Positions 6,265 to 11,124 of a DNA stretch of 11,124 bases are shown here, one piece after another. Both the position numbers and the translations under genes were made by a program. The stretch spans positions 31,544 through 42,667 of the forward strand of contig DNXU01000119.1 in assembly GCA_003505715.1 (NCBI GenBank). Reading direction: 5' to 3'. The notes under the pieces are model-generated. The model was not told where the DNA came from. It saw only the letters and a program-made list of their open reading frames with translations, and searched no databases. The stretch comes from Cyanobacteria bacterium UBA8803. GTDB taxonomy: Bacteria; Cyanobacteriota; Cyanobacteriia; Cyanobacteriales; Coleofasciculaceae. Position 1 is the stretch's first letter; each line of letters starts with the position of its first letter.

Positions 6265-7830
6265 TTACTTCATCCGTTCAATCAGGTGTTCTCCTACCCG
6301 CAAGGCATTGGCGATAATAGTTAGGGTAGGATTTACTGCTCCGCTCGAACAGAAGAAACTGCCATCAACAACGTAAAGATTGTCAATGTCATGGGTGCGG
6401 CAATTGAGGTTTAGCACCGCAGTTTCTGGATCTTCCCCGAAGCGGCAAGTGCCAACTTGGTGTCCTACACCATCTAAGGGAAGTTTGCCCGTGAAATAGG
6501 TTTTGCCGCCTTTGACGAAATAGGAACAGTTGGGCAAAATTTCTTGACCGCATTCGATTGATTTGATAATTTCAATCCAGCGCTGCTCCAGGCGATCGTA
6601 AGATTCGCTGTTATTCTCGGTATATTCAAGAATAATTTTGTCCCCATCAACTCGGACGCGGTTGTTGGGATCGGGCAAGTCTTCCACCGTCAACCACCAG
6701 TCGATGGAATGAGTTGCTACGTCCTCAGGAGTTAGAGGGGCGTAAACTTCAGCATTTCCCTCTAAGGCTTCTTTACTGACTTTACCTAGGGTTTGAATTT
6801 GTCCCATCGGGTAGTCATAGCTGTCTTCACCCCAATAGAAATCGTTGATGGATAGGGTTTTTTGGAAGGCAGTCGGGTTGGGCTTTTTGGATACGCCGAT
6901 AATGGAACCCAATACATGCTTCATGAAGTTGCGTCCGACTAACCCAGAACTATTTGCTAGTCCGTTGGGGTGCTTTTCGTTAGCAGATTTGAGTAACAAA
7001 ACAGAGGAATTGATGGCACCGCAGGCGATCGCAACGATATCTCCAGAAAAGATCCGAGTCTCACCCTGCATATCAACCTCAACCCCTGTAACCTCACGTC
7101 CAGAAGGGCTAGTATGCAGTTTCAGAACCTTCGCTTCTGTAAGTAGGGTGACATTATCTTGACCCATGACGGGACGAACTGCGCTTACCTCAGCATCTGA
7201 CTTGGACTGAAGCAAGCAGGGGAAGCCATCGCAGGTATTGCAGCGAATACAAGCACTCAGGTAGCGTTGAGCCTCATTCAGTCGGATACCTAATGGAGTA
7301 TGGTAGGGATGCAGTCCTTTCGCCCTCAGCATATCGCTAATTTCTTGAATGCGAGCTTCGTGGCTGATGGCAGGATAGGCATACTCCTCGCTGCGGAATG
7401 GTTCGGTTGGATCTTCGCCACTCTGCCCATGCACTTGGTAGAGTTTTTCCGCTTTAACGTAATAGGGTTCAAAGTCCCGATACTTCAGGGGCCATTCTGG
7501 GGAAATGCCATCCTTGTGATGGAATTTCTCAAAGTCTTTTTCTCTCAAGCGGAACAATGCCGCACCGTATACTTTAGTATTGCCACCGACGAAGTAACTC
7601 ATGCCGGGATGCAGTTCGTTGCCGTCTTTGTCGTACCAGACTTCAGAATTGTGGTAGCGATCGCTATTGAAAACAACCTTAGTATTCCAGTTGTCTTTCT
7701 CTCTAGGCAGGAAAGGCCCGCGTTCGAGAACTAAAATTTTCTTGCCACTCTGGGCTAGGTGATAGGTTAAAGTTCCCCCTCCTGCGCCCGTTCCGATAAT
7801 AATGATGTCGTAATGGTTATTTGTAGACAT
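6265..7830 (-). CDS. GMC family FAD-dependent oxidoreductase with Cys-rich motif
   Basis: The 521-residue flavoprotein belongs to the glucose-methanol-choline oxidoreductase family and probably oxidises an alcohol or sugar group; the substrate is unknown. The Rossmann FAD motif G-T-G-A-G-G-G is at 13-19, followed by E-R-G at 36-38. A V-G-G-N-T segment is at 81-85. The C-terminal GMC domain (about 380-515) carries the expected His457 (H-Q-V-G-T-C) and Asn500 (V-N-P-T-L-T), the usual catalytic pair. Residues 194-205 hold C-x2-C-x2-C-x4-C, a motif I recall from a bacterial GMC subgroup; it could bind metal or an Fe-S cluster, but this is inference. No signal peptide is visible. The ATG at 7830 has GGAG 7 nt upstream, confirming the start. 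It heads the minus-strand cluster with the two DUF1622 genes. Confidence 0.9.
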   Translation of the reverse strand: MSTNNHYDIIIIGTGAGGGTLTYHLAQSGKKILVLERGPFLPREKDNWNTKVVFNSDRYHNSEVWYDKDGNELHPGMSYFVGGNTKVYGAALFRLREKDFEKFHHKDGISPEWPLKYRDFEPYYVKAEKLYQVHGQSGEDPTEPFRSEEYAYPAISHEARIQEISDMLRAKGLHPYHTPLGIRLNEAQRYLSACIRCNTCDGFPCLLQSKSDAEVSAVRPVMGQDNVTLLTEAKVLKLHTSPSGREVTGVEVDMQGETRIFSGDIVAIACGAINSSVLLLKSANEKHPNGLANSSGLVGRNFMKHVLGSIIGVSKKPNPTAFQKTLSINDFYWGEDSYDYPMGQIQTLGKVSKEALEGNAEVYAPLTPEDVATHSIDWWLTVEDLPDPNNRVRVDGDKIILEYTENNSESYDRLEQRWIEIIKSIECGQEILPNCSYFVKGGKTYFTGKLPLDGVGHQVGTCRFGEDPETAVLNLNCRTHDIDNLYVVDGSFFCSSGAVNPTLTIIANALRVGEHLIERMK

Positions 7831-8041
7831 TTGATTGCTCCATATATAAATGTGTAGCGATCAGAGAGCCAAGAGAGATGCTATCGTTGAGTGGAGTAGC
7901 CTTGGCTGTATGGGTAATCTAAATGCCGCAGATGAATAGAGGCTGATGTGGAACTGAGAGGCTAATTGGATAATTCTGATAGTTTCCTGAGAAGGATAAT
8001 GTATCTTAGACATAACTAAGATCTTTGCTTCTTCTATTGTG

Positions 8042-8203
8042 ATGGCTAGCCTACCGCATCCCATTCAGTATCAGGGTAGTAAAAGAAACCTGGCATCAAA
8101 CATTCTCAGGTTTTTACCTAATCGGGTAGAGAGGTTGGTAGAACCTTTCGCAGGAACCGCAGCTGTCAGTATTTGGCAAGCGAGGCAATACAACCTTTGG
8201 TAA
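8042..8203 (+). pseudogene. 5' remnant of a D12-class (Dam-like) DNA adenine methyltransferase
   Basis: An ATG reading frame of 53 codons encodes the N-terminus of a D12-class (alpha-type) N6-adenine methyltransferase. The I-Q-Y-Q-G-S-K-R motif X segment is at residues 8-15 and the SAM-binding motif I, E-P-F-A-G-T-A-A-V-S, at 34-43. After S-I (residue 44) the similarity ends and the frame stops nine residues later. The target recognition region and the catalytic D-P-P-Y motif IV are missing, so it cannot be an active enzyme. Full-length members are typically about 260-330 residues. No continuation was found downstream, including beyond the restriction-modification genes. It lies 50 nt upstream of the BamHI-like gene on the same strand, and the break near 8173 probably marks a deletion or insertion joint. 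It is too short to be called by default ORF cutoffs. Confidence 0.82.
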
Positions 8204-8240
8204 TACACTACCTAAACCATAACTGTTCCCGATTATCTCA

Positions 8241-8248
8241 AGTAGGAA
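8241..8248 (+). promoter_or_regulatory. Ribosome binding site of the BamHI-like endonuclease
   Basis: AGTAGGAA ends 5 nt before the ATG at 8254. It supports that start over the in-frame TTG at 8173, which lies inside the methyltransferase remnant and would add 27 residues with no counterpart in BamHI. Confidence 0.6.
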
Positions 8249-8253
8249 CCAGT

Positions 8254-8847
8254 ATGAGAATTACTCAAGAGGTTTCTCTAATTAGTATTGGCAGTTTTGA
8301 AGAATCAAGCGATTGGTTCATTATTCGGACTGAAATTCGTGATGCTATTTCTCTAATCGTTCATCCTCCTGGTACATCAAGCTTTACAATCAATCCCACC
8401 AGGCATGGTAATGGTGTCAAGCCAATTAAAGAAGCTTGCATGGTTGCCCTGAGGGAGCAGTTTGGATGGAGCCTGGAAACTCCGATTCACTATGCGACCA
8501 GATCGCCAGGAAAAGTGGATGCAACAAAAGTTATTGATAACCATCTTTTTGCTCTTGAGTGGGAGACGGGAAATATCTCTTCAAGTCATCGAGCAGTCAA
8601 TAAAATGGTGCTTGGATTGCTACGTGGTGTTTTTTTAGGTGCTGTCTTGGTACTCCCAAGTAGAAAACTTTACTCCTACCTAACCGATCGGATTGGCAAC
8701 TATGAGGAATTGGAGCCATACTTTGATGTTTGGCGAGCAGTCCGGATTGCAGAGGGTTTTCTGGCAATCTTTGTGATTGAACACGATCAAGTAGATAGCA
8801 ATGTACCAACAATCACTAAAGGAACAGATGGTCGTGCATTAGTCTAA
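8254..8847 (+). CDS. Type II restriction endonuclease, BamHI family
   Basis: The 197-residue protein is a BamHI-type endonuclease, expected to act as a dimer cutting GGATCC. Similarity to BamHI runs over nearly the whole length: F-T-I-N-x-T near 44-49, N-G-V-x-P-I-K-E at 53-60, E-T-G-N-I-S-S-x-H-R at 104-113, Y-L-T-D-R at 142-146, E-E-L-E-P-Y-F at 151-157 and S-N-V-P-x-I-x-K-G-x-D-G near 182-193. The catalytic set of BamHI (Glu77, Asp94, Glu111, Glu113) corresponds to Glu75, Asp89, Glu102 and Glu104. BamHI base-contacting residues Asn116, Ser118, Arg122, Asp154 and Arg155 correspond to Asn107, Ser109, Arg113, Asp145 and Arg146, so the specificity is predicted to be the same. It ends shortly after D-G and lacks the C-terminal tail of BamHI (213 residues), resembling the smaller isoschizomer OkrAI. 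It converges with the methyltransferase gene, 17 nt between stops. Confidence 0.92.
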   Translation: MRITQEVSLISIGSFEESSDWFIIRTEIRDAISLIVHPPGTSSFTINPTRHGNGVKPIKEACMVALREQFGWSLETPIHYATRSPGKVDATKVIDNHLFALEWETGNISSSHRAVNKMVLGLLRGVFLGAVLVLPSRKLYSYLTDRIGNYEELEPYFDVWRAVRIAEGFLAIFVIEHDQVDSNVPTITKGTDGRALV

Positions 8848-8864
8848 ATCTTTCTGCATGGAAG

Positions 8865-9851
8865 TTATGTAGAGTAAGTAATTGGTAGTTGCGATCTCAT
8901 GGTTTTGCGTTGCTTTAATTTCTTATTTCCCCTCGCTGATTCCCATTGCTCAATGATGCCATTAGCTAAATCAGTCAATCGTTCTATTGCTGGTTCTGTA
9001 TCGCCAATTTCTGAACCAATCCAGTAACGGTGTAGTTTTTCTGCTGCGTAAAATGTAGTTCCAGATCCTCCAAACGGATCGACCACAATCTGGCCTGGAT
9101 TAGATGCCATAGCAATAATCCGTTCTAGCATAATTGGAGCAAGTTCATTAGGAACTCGCTTTTTATACTGAGGATGCCGAACTGGTGGAATATCAGTCCA
9201 CATTTCCTCAGTTAACGTCCATAAAACTTCAGTAGAATTAGCTTCATTGGCGTCTTCCCAAACATCCTCTGGCATATCCCAGACATCCATTAAATTGATG
9301 CCTTTGTCATTGAGGCTTTTACGATGTCCACCATAGTCACGAATTTCTCCACCACAATGCCGACAAACTTGAATAGGTGTATAAACTTTGTTGAATACTG
9401 CTGGCTCTCCTTTCGTGTAATAAATTAATCCGTAGTGAGCCGGAGACATTTTTTTCCCTCTGGGAAAAGCTTTTGGCATCCTGCAAGCAATCCAATGCCG
9501 AAACCACATACCTCTCTGGTTCAAGTACGCACCATATTCTATGCACCATCTGGGCAGGTTGAATACAAATAAACTTCCACCAGGTTTCAGCACTCGAATG
9601 CTCTCACTAAGCCACTGTTGTGACCAGCCTAAATACTTATCTGCCTCCATCTTATCGCTGACACCTTTACCGTATTCCTTGCCAAGATTAAAGGGTGGGT
9701 CGGCAAACACAAGATCTACACATTGATCGGGCAACACTGACAGAAGTTTAAGACCATCTCCTTGATACAGGATGCCATACTCACTTATGTAAGCCTGTTG
9801 TAGTCCTTGTTGAGCTGCCACATCAGGTGCGATCGCTTGAAATGGGAGCAT
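8865..9851 (-). CDS. Beta-class DNA amino-methyltransferase, probable partner of the BamHI-like enzyme
   Basis: This 328-residue SAM-dependent methyltransferase would protect host DNA by methylating an exocyclic amino group (N6-adenine or N4-cytosine). The motif order is that of the beta class: G-D-G at 31-33, catalytic motif IV D-P-P-F at 51-54, L-K-P-G-G near 88-92, then the target region, motif X (P-N-E-L...I-I-A-M, 234-248) and C-terminal motif I D-P-F-G-G-S-G-T-T at 258-266. Between them sits a C-x2-C-G-G-E-I-R-D-Y-G-G-H segment (Cys163, Cys166, His176), possibly a metal-binding insert. D-P-P-F leans towards adenine, while the well known M.BamHI is an N4-cytosine enzyme; the product is therefore open. 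AAGG about 9 nt before the ATG supports the start. It lies 44 nt after the small HTH gene and faces the endonuclease. The recognition site is inferred from this neighbour only. Confidence 0.9.
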   Translation of the reverse strand: MLPFQAIAPDVAAQQGLQQAYISEYGILYQGDGLKLLSVLPDQCVDLVFADPPFNLGKEYGKGVSDKMEADKYLGWSQQWLSESIRVLKPGGSLFVFNLPRWCIEYGAYLNQRGMWFRHWIACRMPKAFPRGKKMSPAHYGLIYYTKGEPAVFNKVYTPIQVCRHCGGEIRDYGGHRKSLNDKGINLMDVWDMPEDVWEDANEANSTEVLWTLTEEMWTDIPPVRHPQYKKRVPNELAPIMLERIIAMASNPGQIVVDPFGGSGTTFYAAEKLHRYWIGSEIGDTEPAIERLTDLANGIIEQWESARGNKKLKQRKTMRSQLPITYST

Positions 9852-9883
9852 TTACTTAACCTTTAGTACGTTAGTATAGCTTG

Positions 9884-9912
9884 AGTTTATATATTCTATT
9901 GACAATTGTCAA
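9884..9912 (-). promoter_or_regulatory. Predicted methyltransferase promoter
   Basis: On the minus strand a perfect TTGACA (9912-9907) is followed after 17 bp by TAAACT (9889-9884), which matches the -10 consensus at four of six bases. TATAAA at 9891-9886 is an alternative -10 with a 15-bp spacer. The start would fall about 25-30 nt before the methyltransferase ATG. The promoter overlaps the last codons and stop of the HTH gene, so the methyltransferase could be made independently of it. Confidence 0.55.
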
Positions 9913-10144
9913 CAGAGTTTATTTGAGAAGTTGTACTGCGTGGTTGATATGGTTTTCCAGGGGGTTGATTCTTATATCTCTCTACCTCAGCAGTTTCTAT
10001 GTAGTAGTATCGCCCAAGTTTGTGAGCTATAATCTGATGATTCTTAATTAAATCGTGAACTCGTTGGCGGGTTATATCCAGTAGCTTGGCAGTTTGAGCT
10101 ACAGAGAGCAAGTGGAAAGTGTCATTTAAACCGGAGTTTGTCAT
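9896..10144 (-). CDS. Small excisionase/MerR-like helix-turn-helix DNA-binding protein
   Basis: The 82-residue protein carries a winged-HTH of the excisionase (HTH_17) type at about residues 12-57. This has L-L-S-V-A-Q-T-A-K-L-L-D-I-T-R-Q-R-V-H-D-L-I near 12-33, then a wing with H-K-L-G-R-Y-Y-Y-I-E and V-E-R-Y. The C-terminal third is polar, proline-containing and probably unstructured. Such proteins bind DNA in recombination directionality factors and in small regulators. Here it sits upstream of the methyltransferase on the same strand, the place where a controller of a restriction-modification system would be expected, but it is not of the XRE type usual for C proteins. No integrase is visible nearby. 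No Shine-Dalgarno is seen before the ATG at 10144, so translation may be weak. A role as controller is inference; a remnant excisionase from a mobile element is the alternative. Confidence 0.82.
   Translation of the reverse strand: MTNSGLNDTFHLLSVAQTAKLLDITRQRVHDLIKNHQIIAHKLGRYYYIETAEVERYKNQPPGKPYQPRSTTSQINSVDNCQ
9899..9912. promoter_or_regulatory. Perfect 14-bp palindrome, candidate operator
   Basis: TTGACAATTGTCAA is its own reverse complement and includes the -35 hexamer of the predicted methyltransferase promoter. It sits inside the end of the HTH gene (residues S-V-D-N-C). A dimeric regulator, such as the adjacent HTH protein, or the methyltransferase itself, could bind here and block transcription. 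The binding partner is inference. Confidence 0.5.
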
Positions 10145-10174
10145 AGAATGAGAGTGTTTTAGTCATCCAATAGG

Positions 10175-10184
10175 ATAGTACTAT
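10175..10184. promoter_or_regulatory. 10-bp palindrome upstream of the HTH gene
   Basis: ATAGTACTAT is a perfect palindrome 31-40 nt upstream of the HTH start codon. It may be an operator for autoregulation, but a 10-bp AT-rich palindrome could easily be chance. It does not resemble the GACT/AGTC type C-boxes of classical controller proteins. Confidence 0.3.
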
Positions 10185-10210
10185 AGAGCAGTTCTCAGGC
10201 TGAAATGAAC

Positions 10211-10240
10211 ACAGTATTTTTTCTCTTTTTTTAATGCCAA
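10211..10240 (-). promoter_or_regulatory. Possible promoter of the HTH gene
   Basis: On the minus strand TTGGCA (10240-10235) is followed after 18 bp of A-rich sequence by TACTGT (10216-10211). The -35 fits well (five of six), the -10 weakly. Transcription would begin about 60 nt before the HTH ATG, placing the 10175-10184 palindrome in the leader. Confidence 0.3.
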
Positions 10241-10252
10241 GGAATGCCAAGT
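10233..10252. repeat. Tandem 10-bp direct repeat
   Basis: AATGCCAAGG (10233-10242) is followed directly by AATGCCAAGT (10243-10252). On the minus strand the units place two TTGGCA hexamers 10 bp (one helical turn) apart, overlapping the possible HTH promoter. Function unknown. Confidence 0.45.
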
Positions 10253-10270
10253 CAACGAGGAACTGAGTAA

Positions 10271-10295
10271 CCCCCCAACCTTGGGAGACAGGGGG
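10271..10295 (-). terminator. Weak candidate terminator of the [2Fe-2S] reductase gene
   Basis: CCCCC (10271-10275) and GGGGG (10291-10295) can pair around a 15-nt loop, about 30-50 nt past the stop codon of the reductase gene. A competing inner CCCAA/TTGGG pairing exists. Only two T residues follow on the minus strand, so this is not a convincing intrinsic terminator. Confidence 0.2.
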
Positions 10296-10321
10296 ACGAA
10301 TGCGTAAGTCTTGATAATATT

Positions 10322-11124
10322 TTACACGTCGAGAACCACTCTTGAAGTACCTGGCTGAGAAATACAAATCAACACTGAACCTTTATCAATTGCAGCCGTT
10401 GGAGTTTCTTGATAAGCAACTTCCCCTTCTTTAATTTGGCACATACAAGTGCCGCAGATACCTGCACGACAACTGTAGGGAGGATTGATATTGTTGGCTT
10501 CGGCAAATTCTAGGATGCTACCATCCCCCTCGCGCCAAGTTAAAGTTTTGCCAGAGTCGGCAAAGACTATTTCAGCTTGTTTAACTTTGCCATTTGTTAC
10601 TTCAGCAGCAGGTTGCTTCTCCGAGGAGACGTTCATCGGCTTACCAAAGGATTCAAAGAAGACTCGCTCGTCGGGAACTCCCCATTCCTTGAGTCCTGCC
10701 ATGAGAGACTGCATAAAGGGTGGAGAACCACACATGAAAAACTCCGCCTCCGGCCCAACTAACTCTTTAATTAGACTTGCATCTACATAACCAACGCTGT
10801 GGTAATGTCCCTCGTCTTCTGCTCTAGGACGGCTATAACGATAATGTATCTGGAGGTTGGGATTTTGCTGTTGCATCGCCTTTACTTCATCCCGAAAAGC
10901 ATGGAACCTGCCATCTCTGGCACCATGTACGAACCAAATCGGACGATTGGGGTTGAGACGAGTACAGGCTTTTGCCATACTCAGCATAGGAGTAATCCCG
11001 ACACCATTGCTAATCAGTACGGCAGGTATTGACTTGTTAACATCTAGGACAAACTTACCATTGGGTGGCTTCGCTGGAATCACCGCACCTTCTTGAATGC
11101 GATCGTGCATAAAGTTAGAAGTAA
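10322..11124 (-). CDS. Ferredoxin-reductase-type oxidoreductase with C-terminal [2Fe-2S] domain (5' end outside window)
   Basis: This is the C-terminal part of an electron-transfer flavoprotein. The frame stays open to the window edge, and the codons before the internal ATG at 11110 (T-S-N-F) continue the family pattern S-N-x-x-H-D. That ATG is therefore not the start, and the FAD-binding half lies outside. Counting from that Met, the NAD(P)-binding region covers about 28-158, with S-N-G-V-G-I-T-P at 34-41 and F-M-C-G-S-P-P at 125-131. A linker (about 160-175) leads to a plant-type ferredoxin domain with C-x4-C-x2-C (Cys214, 219, 222) and a distal Cys249, the complete [2Fe-2S] ligand set. It would pass electrons from NAD(P)H through flavin to the cluster and on to an unknown partner. 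Hybrid-cluster-protein reductases and oxygenase reductases have this layout. It is on the same strand as the HTH gene, but 177 nt separate them. Confidence 0.88.
   Translation of the reverse strand, partial: TSNFMHDRIQEGAVIPAKPPNGKFVLDVNKSIPAVLISNGVGITPMLSMAKACTRLNPNRPIWFVHGARDGRFHAFRDEVKAMQQQNPNLQIHYRYSRPRAEDEGHYHSVGYVDASLIKELVGPEAEFFMCGSPPFMQSLMAGLKEWGVPDERVFFESFGKPMNVSSEKQPAAEVTNGKVKQAEIVFADSGKTLTWREGDGSILEFAEANNINPPYSCRAGICGTCMCQIKEGEVAYQETPTAAIDKGSVLICISQPGTSRVVLDV

Larger units (their letters stand above)
1313..9836. repeat. Dispersed HIP1 octamers GCGATCGC
   Basis: Twelve perfect copies begin at 1313, 1617, 1993, 2921, 3293, 4049, 5261, 5398, 5821, 7025, 7657 and 9829. This abundance is a hallmark of many cyanobacterial genomes. 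The largest internal gap (7665-9828) covers the methyltransferase remnant, the endonuclease and most of the methyltransferase. Confidence 0.85.

Noticed and set aside
7300..7734. 144-codon plus-strand reading frame
   Set aside because: It is antisense to the well-supported GMC oxidoreductase gene and has no family resemblance; a shadow frame.
7836..7880. Promoter for the GMC gene (TTGGCT, 18 bp, TATATA on the minus strand)
   Set aside because: The predicted transcription start would fall downstream of the gene's own good Shine-Dalgarno, so the match is probably chance.
7861..8064. 67-codon minus-strand reading frame between the GMC gene and the methyltransferase remnant
   Set aside because: It overlaps the remnant, shows no recognisable family pattern, and has no convincing ribosome binding site. 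The region 7831-8041 is otherwise an ordinary divergent spacer with a weak AGCCAAG/CTTGGCT inverted repeat (7867-7873, 7901-7907).
8173..8253. TTG start that would extend the endonuclease by 27 residues
   Set aside because: The extension lies inside the methyltransferase remnant frame, has no counterpart in BamHI, and the ATG at 8254 has a good Shine-Dalgarno and matches the BamHI N-terminus in length.
8848..8864. Frameshift hiding a BamHI-like C-terminal tail after the endonuclease stop
   Set aside because: Reading on in the other frames gives no BamHI-like Lys-rich tail, and OkrAI shows that a shorter relative can be functional.
10145..10200. Classical C-box (GACT...AGTC) for a controller protein
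   Set aside because: Only an isolated AGTC is present; no symmetrical C-box pair could be found.
10122..10367. 81-codon minus-strand reading frame in the gap after the reductase gene
   Set aside because: It overlaps the reductase and HTH genes in another frame, and its sequence has no recognisable motif.

Overview
The window looks like chromosomal DNA from a filamentous or colonial cyanobacterium. I count twelve perfect GCGATCGC (HIP1) octamers. Several intergenic gaps hold heptanucleotide tandem repeats of the type known from cyanobacteria. The gene content also fits: a CobA-HemD fusion, a large RCK-type channel protein, paired DUF1622 membrane proteins and a GMC oxidoreductase with a Cys-rich motif. 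No rRNA, tRNA, CRISPR array or transposase gene was seen.

Left part (1-3400): an ABC-2 type permease of the NodJ-like family starts directly at the end of a CCAACAA repeat that enters from the left edge. It converges with a bifunctional uroporphyrinogen-III C-methyltransferase/uroporphyrinogen-III synthase (siroheme/cobalamin branch of tetrapyrrole synthesis). Upstream of that gene, on the same strand, is a membrane-anchored six-TPR protein, separated from it by a second, longer CCAACAA array.

Middle part (3481-7830): a 681-residue K+ channel-like protein with the unusual order RCK, 2TM/pore, RCK, C-terminal domain. It is driven by a clear sigma70-type promoter that predicts a leaderless or nearly leaderless mRNA. 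It converges with a three-gene minus-strand cluster: a GMC-family FAD oxidoreductase followed by two overlapping paralogous DUF1622 small membrane proteins.

Right part (8042-10144): a restriction-modification island, the most notable region. A plus-strand gene encodes a clear relative of the type II endonuclease BamHI, keeping both the catalytic residues and the residues that read GGATCC in BamHI. Facing it, 17 nt stop to stop, is a beta-class amino-methyltransferase gene. Upstream of that, on the same strand, is a small excisionase/MerR-like HTH gene whose 3' end carries a perfect 14-bp palindrome containing the -35 box of a predicted methyltransferase promoter. Just upstream of the endonuclease is a 53-codon remnant of a D12-class (Dam-like) adenine methyltransferase that keeps motifs X and I only. 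I see no GGATCC site in the window. The layout differs from the classical BamHI locus, and the small HTH protein is not of the XRE type usual for controller proteins.

Right edge (10322-11124): the C-terminal part of a ferredoxin-reductase-type NAD(P)H/[2Fe-2S] protein whose start lies beyond the window.
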